A stretch of 64,000 nucleotides of DNA, taken from assembly GCA_021904315.1 (NCBI GenBank), contig CM038917.1:13810041-13874040 (forward strand), given 5' to 3'. The number at the start of each line of letters is the position of its first letter. Position 1 is the first letter of the stretch. Positions 45,601 through 58,450 of this stretch are shown one piece after another. Position numbers and translations under genes: made by a program. The notes under the pieces were generated by a model that was given only the letters and a program-made list of their open reading frames with translations, had not been told where the DNA came from and made no database searches. Source of the stretch: Sphagnum magellanicum. Lineage: Eukaryota > Streptophyta > Sphagnopsida > Sphagnales > Sphagnaceae.

Positions 45601-47650
45601 AGCCAAGACAATCTACCTCCCCCAAGGGTAAACTAATTAAACATGGGCAGTGTGAGGTGTAAAAGAAAAAGGGGAATCCATTGATAATGAAAGAAAGAAA
45701 TGTTCTAAATAAACAAAAATGGAATCTTGGATTATTTTAAAGCAAAGAAAATTATGTTGGCATTGAAGAAGAGGTTCAACTAGTGCTAAATTGCCAACCT
45801 CTCTGACATCTTCAATCCTACCACATCAATAACATCATCATTAGGGCTAAATTTGTAGGTGACATATGCAAACGATAAGGAGAGGGAGGTTGGCGAAGAA
45901 TTATTAGGCATCGCACTTCTTATGTACACGTTGAACCCCTTGAAAACATTTCTTGCTTAAGTTGATACAAGGATGTATTATTGCAAATATGTCTAACGAT
46001 TGTTAAATGTAGATATGTGATAATTGTAAATTAAGAAATTAAAGAAAGATGAGATATTGTGAACTCTTTTTTTTATGCTTTAAATGTAATTTAGTTTGCA
46101 TAATCTTTTCTCGCTATGTCATATATGCGATAGGATTTGGCTTTTAGTCCAAATAATGCCTATCAGAGTGTTTTTTGTGCTATAATTTTTTAGTGAATTG
46201 TTGACATCTTCTTGTCTACTAGAATATCACCTAACAAAGGCATTGCCATATTTGAACAAGGTGTGAAAGACAATTTCTCTCACCCATGCATGATTAGCGA
46301 CCGCTAGGCTTAACTATCGAACATGAATGTCATTACAAGCTTGGTGAATGTTAGACTTATCGATAACTAGTTTGAGGAACACATAGGTGTAAACTCAGGG
46401 TGGCTACCAAGATAGATATGATGTTGTTAAACACCTAATAGCCATTAGGCATTTTCATGGAACATATTACAAAATACCTACGATGTTTTGACATGCCTAG
46501 CAGCTACCAAGCATAGCTCTCATAGTTCTTATGAATATGAAATTTCATTAAAGGTTTAGGGCCTCCAAGCTTTTCAATAGCATGGCAAACTGTTCATTTG
46601 AGATGTCAACAACCATCTATTTAATATGACATAATATTGTAGGTTACGTGTACAAATAGGTTTAAATTAATGTAGTGTCTTTTTCTAAGTATTTTTTTTG
46701 TTGTATTTTAGATTTTCATCGTTTAACCATGGTCAATAATGATTTTTTATATGATATGTAAATTGCATTGGAATTTTATTTGCTTCAACTTTTGTGTGCA
46801 AATGGCTTAGAATTAGTATCGCATAAGTGCAATGTAAATACATTTGGAACTTTAAATCCCTCTAATATGAAGCATGGAATTTTAGGCGAAAAACTTTCCT
46901 CTCACAGTAATGGTGAGCTTTCTTGAATAATTTCTAGTCAATGCATTGTGGGAAGATGTATGTTGAGTTGAATTCAATGTTAAAATTGTGTTTGATTTTT
47001 TGTGTTTTAATTCAAGGAATTCTAGAATGAATCAAAAGGCGATTTGCACCAATGTTCGTGAGGAAAAAGGTAGCTATTATGGCCACAAATTTAACAGATG
47101 GCCACACCATTCCTTGTACCCAAGATGCGGGGGCTTCTCCCACGAAAGAACCTTCATATCATTTAGGAGGTCAGGAAATGGAAAGTCATTTATGTCGTAA
47201 GGACAATTCGAAAGTGAATCCCCTACATGTTATTTTCATCTTAAGGCCAAACAAGAAAAATGCTTTAATATTTGTACTTTTCAAGACAAGAAATGGGCAA
47301 CCTTCTATACGGTAAACTTCAATAATTTTTTACTTTTCGAATCAATGTTATAAGTTTTGTGATGTGTGAAATTATTTTATTGTTATTGGAGTGTTGGCAA
47401 ATATAAATACATTACTAAAATACAACTAAAGGGAATTGATGACAATAGGAAGTTGAGAGTTTGAACTTCATGCCATTACGAATATTTGTCCAATATCTTT
47501 GAGTAATACCATTAAAAGTTCAAAGTAGTTTAGGATTTTCCAAAATATTTTTCTTTATTTTTTCAATGTGAGGGTTTTATTCTAAATGTGTGCATTTGGT
47601 GAATTCATAGGTCTAGTGTTCATCCCCATCGTTGAAGAATCAGATGATAG
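45600..47650. other. Mostly AT-rich; diverged GGCC-core copies and a short open stretch
   Basis: 46300-46520 has three or four diverged copies of the palindromic satellite core (for example TAATAGCCATTAGGCATTT at 46437). 46988-47312 is open in two overlapping frames (for example FVRKKVAIMATNLTDGHTIP), likely the upstream part of the FCP1-like relic. Confidence 0.45.
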
Positions 47651-47659
47651 GACTATATC

Positions 47660-48300
47660 ATGCAACTGTCTGCACATAATTCCTTAATGTTAAGGACACA
47701 TTTACATACGATCCACATTTTGAACATGGATCACATGAAATCGCAACATCTTGATTGTCAAAAAAAATCTCTAGTTGAATTGAAGGTGAGTGAATACCAT
47801 TTGATTTTTAACTTGAATGGAATACTACTAGCAACAAGGGAGGGTCCAACCAAATTCAGCTAGTGATTTTGTGACTTGGGTTGAAAGAGTTCCTTTCCAG
47901 TTGTGCAACAAAATTCATTGTGTACATATGGTTATCTGTAATGAGGAAAAATTTCTCTAGGCACTTGGAAACAATTAAGGAGGGAACTAATGTTCAACTT
48001 GATTATTCAAGAATCTTAGACCAAGCGTTATGCTTCAAAAATGAACATTTCCTCCCTAAAAAGCCCAAAAAGCCTATTCTCCATAAAAACCTAAACACAT
48101 TTTTCAATGTCTTTCTTGGTATGAATTATGAAAATACATTGCTCATAGGTGACATGCCCTACAAGAGTTTATTTAGTCCTCCTTTTAATGCCATTTTTCT
48201 TGAGAGGTTTTATGGGTCCCAAGCAAATGGTGATTACTTGCTTGAAATCATTTTCCCTTACTTGGAAGCCTTGCATTCCTTTCGGAATGTAGGTCTGTAA
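47660..48300 (+). pseudogene. FCP1/NLI-type HAD phosphatase-like relic, copy 1
   Basis: 47787-47860 contains YHLIFNLNGILLATREG, HAD motif I where the family has DLNG; the nucleophile Asp is Asn here. After a frame change, 47881-48297 gives LKEFLSSCATKFIVYIWLSV, FKNEHFLPKKPKKPILHKNL, then NTLLIGDMPYKSLFSPPFNA, the FCP1-homology end where DD is normal and GD is found (residues 90-91 of that segment). Ending LPYLE-type: IIFPYLEALHS. Active members dephosphorylate protein Ser/Thr such as the RNA polymerase II tail. With motif I and III acids changed and a frameshift, this copy should be inactive. Confidence 0.7.
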
Positions 48301-48619
48301 ATTTGTAGAATCTAATCCTTTCGAAAGGATTAGACACATTCTTCCTTCCAACCCTTAGTACGAAAAATTAGTTGAACATTACTCTTATAAATGTAATGAT
48401 ACTTTTTGTAATAGGATGAAATCTAAACTTGCAAATAAAAAGAGGTGAAATACTTTAATTATCTATCTATTATGTCCTATGCAGTGTTGAAATTTTTTTG
48501 TTTGCTGTCTATTTGTTTGATTGTTATTAAATGTAAATAAAGTATTATCAGTTCATGTGTAATAAATTGTGTATATTTAGTTTTGTGGCAATAAGTTAGA
48601 TGACTTCTAAATATATTGC

Positions 48620-49030
48620 ATGGTGGTCATTAGGGTCTTGTTGGAACTGGCTTAGTGGCTGCCAAGGTCTTGGTGATTAGGCTTGGTGGTCGCTAAGGTT
48701 TTGTTGGAACAGGTTTGGTGGTCACTAAGGTTTTGTTGGAACAGGCTTGGTAGCCACCAAGGTCTTCTTGGATCTAGCTTGGTGATTGTTAAGGTCTTGT
48801 TAAAATGGGCCTGGTGGTTGCTAAGGTCTTCTTGGAATGGGCTTGGCAGTCGCCAAGGTCTTGTTGGAATTGGCCCGGTGGCCACTATGGTCTTGTTGGA
48901 ATTGGCCCAGTGGTCACCAAGGTCTTGTTGGAGTTGGCTTAGTGGCTATTAGTGTCTTGTTGGAACTAGCTTGGTGGTCGCCAAGGTTTTATTGGAACTA
49001 GCTTGGTGGTTGTCAACGTCTTGTTGCATA
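48620..49030 (+). repeat. 32-bp satellite with TTGGTGGYCRCYAAGG core, about 12 units
   Basis: AAGG starts at 48695, 48727, 48759, 48791 and 48823 are exactly 32 bp apart. A unit is AAGGTCTTGTTGGAAC followed by (A/T)GGCTTGGTGGTCGCC. The open frames here (48652-48885 minus, 48683-48952 plus) are repeat products. Confidence 0.93.
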
Positions 49031-49376
49031 TGTTTAGTTCCAACTTTCTATCATTGTCTTGTTTAACATGCTATAATGTCACTTAGTGCCCACATGTGAT
49101 GCTGTCTTGAAATATAATTTTTAATTTACTGCTAGTCAACATGTTGTATAACAGGACAACAACATTCTTGATTGCACATTGTTATTTGATCATAAGTTGA
49201 ATTTTAAAGGCATGCATAATGCCATATTATATATTATGTGCGATTAAATGGGGCATGTTTTGGTTTTTTTGCAATTTAAAATTCATTTGCATCGAGCCTA
49301 AGTGAGCAAAGGTATATATTTGCATTCACGTTTACATTCGAGACCTTGAAGGCCCAAAAAAATATTAATTTTAAGT

Positions 49377-49880
49377 GTGAATGGTGTACTCTGCTATTTT
49401 CTTCAATTTGTTGTTTTGCAAGGGAATGTTCAAGTGTTTAGGAAAAATGTTGACAAGAGCAAAGTCGAAGTTAGAGTTGCAGTGAAACATTTTCTTGCTC
49501 ATGCATTTGAAAAATTTTACATTGCAATTTGGTCTTGTATGAAATTGGAGGATGTATTCGAAGTTTTTCCAATGCTGATTCTAGATATGTTTATGGATTA
49601 ATTTATTTTTATTTGGGGATGTGAACAATGTTCGAAGACTTTTGGTCAATTTTTTCCCAAATCCTATTAATATTTGAAGGATTTGACATGAGTGTATTAT
49701 GTTTGCCATGGGTACCTTATGGAAAGGAAGATCAAACATTATTGATTAGCAACAAACTTAATAAAACATTTCAAAATCAAAGTGGAGTGGTCTTTTTATG
49801 GAGTCTTTTAAGGGTGAATTGTTATCAAATAATAAGGTGCAATTGTTGGATTTGGCATCTCATTTGTGGCCAACCTTAAT
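49377..49880 (+). pseudogene. FCP1-type HAD phosphatase-like relic, copy 2
   Basis: 49428-49598 gives VRVAVKHFLAHAFEKFYIAI then WSCMKLEDVFEVFPM, the middle of an FCP1-homology domain (RPGLxxFL...F.VAIWSS pattern). After stops and a frame change, 49720-49800 gives YGKEDQTLLISNKLNKTFQN, the place of motif III (LLIDD normally, LLISN here). Same strand as copy 1, 1 kb downstream, with the 32-bp array between; sequence differs, so this is an old duplicate or the second domain of one protein. Confidence 0.6.
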
Positions 49881-50251
49881 TAAATTACCCTCAACGAGCA
49901 CAATTTGAGATCATTATGATGTTTTGGTCAAGTATTCTAAACTTTGTTTAAGATTTTTTTATGAAATTATTCTTGGTTCATGCAATATATGAATTGTGAC
50001 AATGGTAATCTTATCAATGCCTAACCATTTTTGGGTATGCATTTTGAATCATTTCATCTATTTTCATTTATGATCTTTTAGGTCATTTCTTATTTTATAT
50101 GTTGAAAAAATTGTGTTATATGTTTTCTTTTGTTGGCATTCAATTTTGTTTAAAGCTAATTGTGCTTGTTGTTTGCATATTGTGCTATGATGTTTACAAC
50201 TTTAAATGGGAAAAAAAAATGTTTTCCATTAGGATTCTTATTTTGAGATAA

Positions 50252-51197
50252 TGTTGCAACCCTAGCTTTGGGGCTCGCGACCAAAACAAAGGGGTTACAA
50301 GGTTGCGGGCCAAAAGGAAGCCCGAGAGTCAAGGCAAGAAGAAGCCCAAGAGTCACATCACATACTCCCAGAGTGTAAGAAGTGTGAGGGAGTATGAGGG
50401 AGTGAACCTTCACACTCTCAAGGCAACTCCCACTTGGGGAGATGGAGTCCTGGTGGACTCCCGAAACTTCAGAGACCAATTTTAAGGGTCAAAACTCTAT
50501 GGCTTGTGGCGTTTTTTATATCATTGAAAAGCTCTTGGAATGTAGATGTTTAAAATGGGCTCGCATTGCTCATTTGGACATCTGAAACACAAGCTATGGC
50601 CAAAAGAAAAGCCAAAAGTCAAACTACCAATTTGACTCCCGACTAAAAAAAATTGGGAATCGACCCAATTTACTTGGCTGTAGGGGCGTGCAACATATTG
50701 TTGAAAGCTCTTGACGAGAGTTATAACTTTGCTTTAGATTGCATCTTGATCTGAGGTTTGCTCGCAAAGTTATGGGGCTCCAAAGTCGCGGGAGTCCCAT
50801 CTGGCGCGATTTCGGGACTCCCATTCGAGAGTCCCGGGAGAGAAAAGCCATTTGGATGTAGGCTCCGTGGCCATCCACAAAGTATACTATAAGGGGGGAA
50901 GGTGGTGGCTTCCCCCAAGTCCGGGCTGTGGTGAATCTAGTGTGTCCGTGTTGCGTGTGGCTCATCTTAGCACCAATTGTGCTCCAACTATGCACTAACC
51001 ACTTTGTGTGGGTTGTGTGCAAGCCCGTGTGAATGAATGAAGCTTGTCAACTCTTCCTAGTCCCATCCCGGAGCTCCAACACGCCCCTCTACCCTTGAAA
51101 GTGTTATGAGCTAGGGAACGTGCCCCGACTCCTCCCTTTTTTGTTGTCTTCTACTTGGACTCACATTTGAGTCCTACAAGGAGTTGGGAGCGCGTCA
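50252..51197. mobile_element. Solo LTR, 946 bp, with GATAA target duplication
   Basis: Begins TGTTGCAACC and ends GAGCGCGTCA, flanked by identical GATAA at 50247-50251 and 51198-51202. GC content is clearly above the flanks. No internal retroelement coding adjoins it, so it arose by LTR-LTR recombination. Short ORFs within (50624-51022 minus and others) have no retroelement match. Strand cannot be fixed because both ends are TG...CA. Confidence 0.88.
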
Positions 51198-51544
51198 GAT
51201 AACATGAATATAATTGCATATTTGATCATGAACCATCACAAAAGTTCGAAAACGAAGAGGAATTAACTTTACTTTTAAAATTTGCATTATTTTAAGGTTA
51301 CTTATAATAGTTTATGATAAGATTATAGTTCGTAATTAAGTTCAATTTGTATGTCACAAATATGTTTTATTTATTCCATTAATATGTCCATTGGAATTTT
51401 TAATTTTTAAATTTCATTTGTAATAAGAATTATCAACAAGTTGAACACTAGCCTAGTTCAAACTTCAAATTATATTTTAAATTTTCAATAAACTATGTTG
51501 ATCTATGTTAATTCTATTATGTTAATCATTCCAATTTATTTTTG

Positions 51545-51830
51545 GTTGTGGTAAAAAACATGGTGGCCACAAGGTGTAATTTGATGACAAATGTAAAGAT
51601 GCATTTTGTTACTTGTTCTAGATTTTTTTGTTATGGTTAAAATTTGGTGGCCACAAGGTGTAATGATGGATGTAAAGATGCATTTCGTTACTTGTTCTAA
51701 ACTTTTTATATGGTTAAGATCTAGTGGCCACAAGACATAATTTAATGATGGATGTAAAGATGCATTTTACTACTTGTTTTAAAATTTTTGCTAAGGTTAA
51801 GGTTTGGTGGCCATTAGGTCATATTTGTAA
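51545..51830 (+). repeat. Tandem repeat, units 77-84 bp, four copies of GGTGGCCACAAGG
   Basis: GGCC cores at 51565, 51649, 51726 and 51809. Between cores each unit has GTAATxTGATGGATGTAAAG and ATGCATTTxxTTACTTGTT. Confidence 0.88.
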
Positions 51831-54027
51831 TTGAAAATCACATTGTTTGCACGATGTAAATCATGTGTTAGTATTTTTGGACTTTTGTAAAGTCCAAAAT
51901 TAATTAAAATATGTGTTTTGGCCTTTTTACACAATACCATGAATTGAAAATGATTCATGGTTGACAAGTTCTAACAATGCCATATTCAATTTTATTTGAA
52001 TTTCAGGTTTTAGGTTTTATATGTAATACTTATTGTATTGTGTTGTTTGTTTTAAGGTTTGAGGCACCACTAAAGAGGTGTTTGTGGTAGATACTATGGA
52101 AGTAACATTGGTTAATCACGAGGTATTTACATGTTGGCATGCTTAGGATGTAGAGGTTGCATTAGTGTGATACAAAAAGGCCAATGGGATCCATCCTTTT
52201 CTAGTAATGACACAATTAGCCCATAGTTTATCCCCATGTTGATTAGGGTGTTATTTTGAATTTCAGAATATTAGGGTAGCTTATTATTTTTGAGGCAACT
52301 AATATTTACTATTACAACATGTTCCCCATTTTAAGGTGGGGTTGTTTTGGACTTGGGCATTTTTGGCACATTTTTGTAACAAATGTCACCCATATTTTTT
52401 TATTTAAAGCATTTTACTTTCGTTTTACACCATCTTGTGTTAATGGTTAGAAATACATTCTCACATATTGTTATATGTATGCTTGATGAAATTATCAAAA
52501 AAATGATTTTAGTTTTGTTTTCAAACAAAAAAACCTTTCTTTACCCCCAAAAATTAAAAATTCAAACTTAGAAGGAAAATAATACCTTTATGAGGGCATT
52601 TTGTAAACACCATGGGTGGAATTTTTTTGGTACATGCTATTAGAAGGGTGCTGTTCATGCCCATAGTTAGTAGTCAATGCATGTACAATACCCCTATTAA
52701 GGTATATATAAAATCCTTTGGGCTCCATAACATATCTTTTGGAATTTGGAAGGCTATTGCATAGTCCTAGCAAAACCTAGAAGGAAAATAATACCTACAT
52801 CATTTTGTGATAATTTCGTAAACAATGAAACAAAATAATTTTAAAAAAATACTTATGTTCAATCTATCATGCCAAACATTAATGGTAGAAGGGTTTAGGG
52901 TTTAGTGTTTGATACCTAATTTATAACTTAATGTTACAATTTAGATTTTCTTTAAATCAACAAATTACAAGTTCATTTTGAACATTTTTCTAATGATGTA
53001 CATATTTATGTTTTTCCCTTCTTAAAGTTGCAAACCCATTTCAAGAAAACAAAACTTAAAGTTCATTATTTAATAAGATTTTAATCGCCATTAAAAGAAA
53101 ATTTATAGCACATGATGTCACCTTTATTTAATGGTTCACATAATAATAAAAATTGGTGCCCCTCCCATATATTAATCCTATATATGATTGAATTTTTTAT
53201 TTATAGTCTTCTTACTAACTAATTTCTCACCCAAACTCATTATATAGTAGATTGTTAATATTTTATATTTTATAAATATGTGACAAAAGTTTTTTTGTAA
53301 TTTTTTTTTATGATTTATAATATTGGCTACAATATTGGTCTTTATATTGTCATTTATATAAAGGAATTTAGTTTATAACATATCAAATAATGCCATATAT
53401 GATCAATAATTTTTTGACAGTTTAATGTGTATACATTTTTGTATTAGAATATACTCAAATTTATTTATTTTAATCTTTTATTAAAATAAAATACATGTAA
53501 TTTTTCTTTAAATAAATGAACGGTTACTTATGATTCAAAAAATATGATTGTTGCATAAGTATCAATTTTTAAGTTTAAAAAAAAATCATATTGAACTTTG
53601 AAATATAAATACCTAATATTATGTATGTTTAGTCAATGTAATTTATTATTTTTATATAAAATTTAATTTACAATATATCAAATATGATATACTTAATTAT
53701 TGCAATTGTTTTTGCATTCGTATATATCAATATCTTAATAATTACTTTAAATTTTTAAGATTTCTACTTAAACATTACATATTGTTAAAAGACATTTTCA
53801 AACTCATATGTAAAAGAGTATTTTTAAAAATATTTATTCCATGCCCAATATATCATAGCATACATATTGATTCAAGTAAATGAGGGTATTGCAATACCTT
53901 CATTTACATATATCAATGATTTTGCATAGGTCCATGAAACAATTCTTATATTTATGAATTTGAAAATTTCTTTCAATTATATTTAATGTTTACTTAAAAG
54001 TTTTAACATAAACTAATTATTAAGATG

Positions 54028-54028
<1 letters not shown>

Positions 54029-54088
<60 letters not shown>
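54029..54088. repeat. (TA)30 microsatellite
   Basis: About 60 uninterrupted bases of TA, a possible cruciform. Confidence 0.95.
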
Positions 54089-54092
<4 letters not shown>

Positions 54093-54399
54093 AAAAAATA
54101 AATCCACACATTAAGTAATTAAATATATCATTATTTGATATGTTGTAAAATAAATTTTACATAGAGTTACAAATTTACATCGATTAAATGTACATAATAT
54201 TAAGTACTTATATTTCAAATTTTAATTTTAAAAATTTTAAATTAAAAATTGCAACCTTTATATTTTTTGAATCATATGCAACCATTCATTTATTCAAAGA
54301 AATTTTATTTTATTTCCTTTTTAATATATATGTTTAAAAACTCAAATTTAATATGTTATAATAAAAAAAGGAATAGACATTAAATGTTAGAAATGTTTA

Positions 54400-54680
54400 G
54401 TAGGCCAAAGGTGGTTTAGGCTATTAACCTAGGTGACCTAGGCTAATAAAGTACCTACATAGTTAGTAGGTTTACCTTGTAAGTTAAACCACCTTGAATA
54501 CCTACCTAGACCATCTAAAGTACCAACCTAGAAAGCCTACACTAACAAGTAAACTACATAATAGGCCTACATTACCTAGGTAGCCTACTAGGTACACCTA
54601 GGTTAAACTATTAGTTAGTTAATTAAGTTATGTAACAAATAACCTACTAGCTTATTATTTATGCTAGGCTAGGTTGTTTA
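54400..54680. repeat. CCTAGGTAGG-type degenerate repeat
   Basis: Dense CCTAGG, GTAGGT and ACCTAC words in both orientations over about 280 bp. Confidence 0.6.
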
Positions 54681-57542
54681 ACTTGGTTAGTGTTGACATT
54701 TTAATCAATCTAACAACCTTGGTTATGAGCTTCTGTTTTGTAGTTGGTAGTTCGTCTTGTGTTTGCACTTACATCCACAACTTTAAAAAATGTTCATCTT
54801 AACAAATATCAAATGTGCCTCTCCAAATGTGTCTAAAGTAGGAAACAAAAACATTGTGTATAATCAACAAGTGATCATTTGATTTTCATGCTCATAAAGA
54901 TTAAATTAAGAATCACAAAAATCACAAAAAAAATATTTTTGAAAACTAAAGCATCTTTGAGCTTTCGAAGAAAACACGTTTGATTTTAAGAAAACTTGCA
55001 TTGTAAGGAAGGACTTAATTTTTTAAACTACACCACCATGCACTGTCTAGCCATATCCACTATAATATTTATTGCACTATGTGTCCTATTTACTTGCTAG
55101 TTAGAAGAAGCTTGACAGTTGTGTGTCTGTTGTGTAGCTAATTTGGGACATTTCCTAATGTGAAGGAGCAAGAGGTTACATCTAGTATAAATTTTTATTG
55201 CCAGTATTTTGTTACAAAATTTCAAAGCCATAGATGAAAAATAACAATTTACATAATTTATGTATTGGTTTCATGGTGCACTATTTTCATTTTTCACTTT
55301 GAAATTGTAATTGTACTCAACTCACAACTCATATGTTGGACAACAACCGATTGATTATGACCATTGATGAAATTACTACCTTAATTTTGTTATAAAGGTA
55401 CTTGCAAAGGATATGGTGTGATATGATTTTGAGTAAATTGACTAGACAGATGATTTAAATTTTTTTTAAGACTTGCCTATTGTTTCACTCTACATGTTTA
55501 AATTTCTAGTTTTTATGAGGTCATAGCATATCAATAGATACTCAATAGGGGTAGTATTTGTGCTTTGTTCACCTAGTTAGTTGTACCACATTTATTAGAG
55601 TTGCATTGTATAATATTGTTGAATATTGTAAGGTCCCAACATCTAGCATGTCCTAATTAGGAATTAAACCCCGTGATTACTTGCAATGTGGCCTTAAGTC
55701 CCAAATCCTCACAAATGTTGGATTGATGTTGAAAAATTAATTAAATGTTTTGTCTAATGGGTGACAAAATTTGAATCCATCGGGGGGGGGGGGATCATTC
55801 GGACAAGAGGTACATGGTTTAGCAAGTTTTTTTGGAATTTACACAAAGAAACGAAAATTTCCGATATTTTCTAGTGGCCACAATGCAAAAATGCTACTCA
55901 GCTTACAAGGCTTCCAAAGGCACAATACTCTCATATGTATTCATCTTTGAGTAAAGAATGGTTGCAAGCAAACCAAGTAGAGCATATTGATTGCCTAACC
56001 CAAAGTTGGAATATAGCATCCAATTTCTTTCAAGCCACACACACACATTCCTCCCTTCTCTCCCAGAAGCCCAAAACACAATTCCCCAATTGCAAGTCAA
56101 AGTGTGGTCAATAGATTAGTGGAACAAGGCTATCAGAGAATGTAGATTTTGTCTTTCAAACTGGGAATTGTTGAATCTTTGAGAAAAAATTAAGTCACAA
56201 AAAGGGTAAGTATGTGGGAAGTATTCAAGCATCCAAACTTGGAACAATCTTGAGAGTGGGATTGATTGTGCCATAAACATTATTAGGTGTGGATAGAAGG
56301 GACTCTCAATCATATCCACTTCTATATATATATATGTCATATACATATTACATAAACATGTAGGGTAGCTGATCCTCTGTCTTATTGCACATTTAAGAAC
56401 TTGTTTAACATACTCTCCTCATACCAAAATATTTCTTGCTAAATTTTGGTATATGGCACCTATCCTATATTGACCATGAAAGCCAATTTTCAGAACGTGC
56501 AAATATGATATGCAATATGTACCTATGTGAAACTCTTGACATCATTTGACTCTTAACAAAGCTGGAAATGACAATCATTCAGCATTTTATTTTTTGTCGA
56601 ATTCACACTATAAAAAAGAAAAATTTCAATTTTTTTCAAAACAATTTGTTGCCAAGTGATGAAAATTCACCAAAAAAATAATTCACTGCAATCAATACAT
56701 TCATCTCAGCAGACTCCACAACTGTTGACAAGATAAGTCGGCTATATAGACGACGTACTGTGTCATCACAATTCATGCACTACCATTCACCTAGGCTTTG
56801 ATAGGTGATGAACATAGTTGGGAATTGAACTCCCGCTGAGACAATGAGGAATTGCACCATGCAGCAAATGGACCCAATTTTTTCTTCCTTTTGGGAGGCT
56901 GACGGAATTGAACAATCTTTTGACAAAGGCTGAAACTCTCAGGATGACCGTAGTTCCGAACGTCAGCTCCCAGATTCCCAATCAGAAAGCTACAAGTTTC
57001 TTGAGGAGGAGAGGTGCTCTGAGATGGTAGTATGCATCAGCCAATTATTACTGTAGTACCTTGGCGGATTTGGCATAAATTAAATTACTTTTTGATCTGT
57101 CAAATTTCTCAGAAATTATCAGTCATTTATGATGAAAAATTAAAAATATATTAGAGGGGGCAGCAAAAGGCCGCTGAGTTTGATCCCCAGACCTCCAATT
57201 TAAAGAGAGTCATTTAAGTAAGCTGCTTATAAACAAAAGCAGCAATCATCACAAAAACACCAATCAACTTACAATGAATTTATTACTGACTATTAAAATT
57301 TTCAAAATAAAAAACTCAGATGCCAATTTAAAAACTACAAATTAAATTAATTATTCAGTACACAATTGCTGAATCTGCAAAGGTACTATGGTATTTGCCT
57401 CCCATCATCAGCCCCAGGAACCCCCAACATGAAAGGTCAGATTTGTGCTCACGCAATGAGGGACTTTTTTTTGGGGCGGCAGCCGTCGGCTGCTGTGGAT
57501 GCCAGCCAACTGCCGCCAATGACGGCCAGAGTGAACCCTCTT

Positions 57543-57864
57543 GTGTAGGGTAAAGCCCTAGGATGGGGCATTGTCAAAATAAGGGGCCCAGAAGGAGGCG
57601 ATAGCCAAGTACAGCCCTGCATTTTAACCCATGGGCTTTACCTTGGGTAAAGCATAGGCAAAATTTATCATAAGCCAAACCTATGTAGATCACTATGTGT
57701 AGGAGTGGGAGGGATATTATGCCTACTCCTCAGTAGTGGGAGGGTAGACATAAATTTCTGTCGCATTTTTTAGGAGGGAAATTGATGGATTGGGCCCGCA
57801 CCCGGCTTTTGTCTCATGTGCCCTTATTTTGGTAATGCCCTTGACGTAGGGCTTTACCCTACAC
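57543..57864. mobile_element. MITE-like element with about 43-bp terminal inverted repeats
   Basis: Left end GTGTAGGGTAAAGCCCTA then GGGGCATTGTCAAAATAAGG matches the reverse complement of the right end, CCTTATTTTGGTAATGCCC to TAGGGCTTTACCCTACAC (57821-57864). 322 bp, no ORF across it. Internal GGGCTTTACC..GGTAAAG (57638-57655) repeats the end motif. No clear target duplication, so the superfamily is not assigned. Confidence 0.85.
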
Positions 57865-58450
57865 TTTTAAATCTGTAAGAATCCTCCTAACAAATTGAGG
57901 TCATCTTACGTTCCTGGGAGGCCACCTTACACATTTTGTACGGGCTCGTTGTGTTGTTTTGGTGTGATGAAAGGTCTCTATAAATCTGTGACAGGACTGG
58001 TGTTGGCAGGTATTCAATAGGAATTCAGAACCAGGTCGGAGCTCAGCCTGGTTCTCTTGGAAAGGACTTGCAAGTATCGCCCAAGGTGGTACCTAGCTTG
58101 ATACCTTGCCTACTGGGTATTAGCAGGGAGAGAACCAGTTCACAAAGAACCAGGTTCTCATGAGATCTTTCTAAATATGACCTTGGTTAAGTTATATGGA
58201 TAATCTCAAGTCTCGTTCTTAACTAGGGTCAAGGACATAGCAACATAGGATAACTATGGGTTTTAGGCTACCTAGGATTAGGTTAGTTAGGGCTATTGTT
58301 TAGGGTTAGGATTTAAAGTTTAGGGTTTAGGGTGGCTAAGGAATGGAGGCACTACACTTGTCTTGTGGGGAGCAACTCTTGAGTTGATAAGAAGCTCAGT
58401 TGCTTCTACTTCATTTTTGTGTTTTTTTTTGACTTGTTTGCTTTCATTGT
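57865..58450. other. Intergenic; minor TTTAGGG-like words
   Basis: A TTTAGGG-like stretch lies at 58255-58335. Otherwise nothing. Confidence 0.5.

Larger units (their letters stand above)
51830..57540. other. AT-rich intergenic; microsatellites only
   Basis: No supported gene. Includes (TA)n at 54029-54088, CCTAGGTA-rich sequence at 54400-54680 and pure G12 at 55782-55793. Confidence 0.55.

Noticed and set aside
32240-49030. Regularly spaced repeats that might suggest CRISPR arrays
   Set aside because: Plant nuclear DNA; the repeats are plain tandem satellites without unique spacers or cas genes.
56810-56880. tRNA T-arm-like GGGAGTTCAATTCCC on the minus strand
   Set aside because: Only the T-loop resembles a tRNA; no D-arm, anticodon stem or acceptor stem can be formed.
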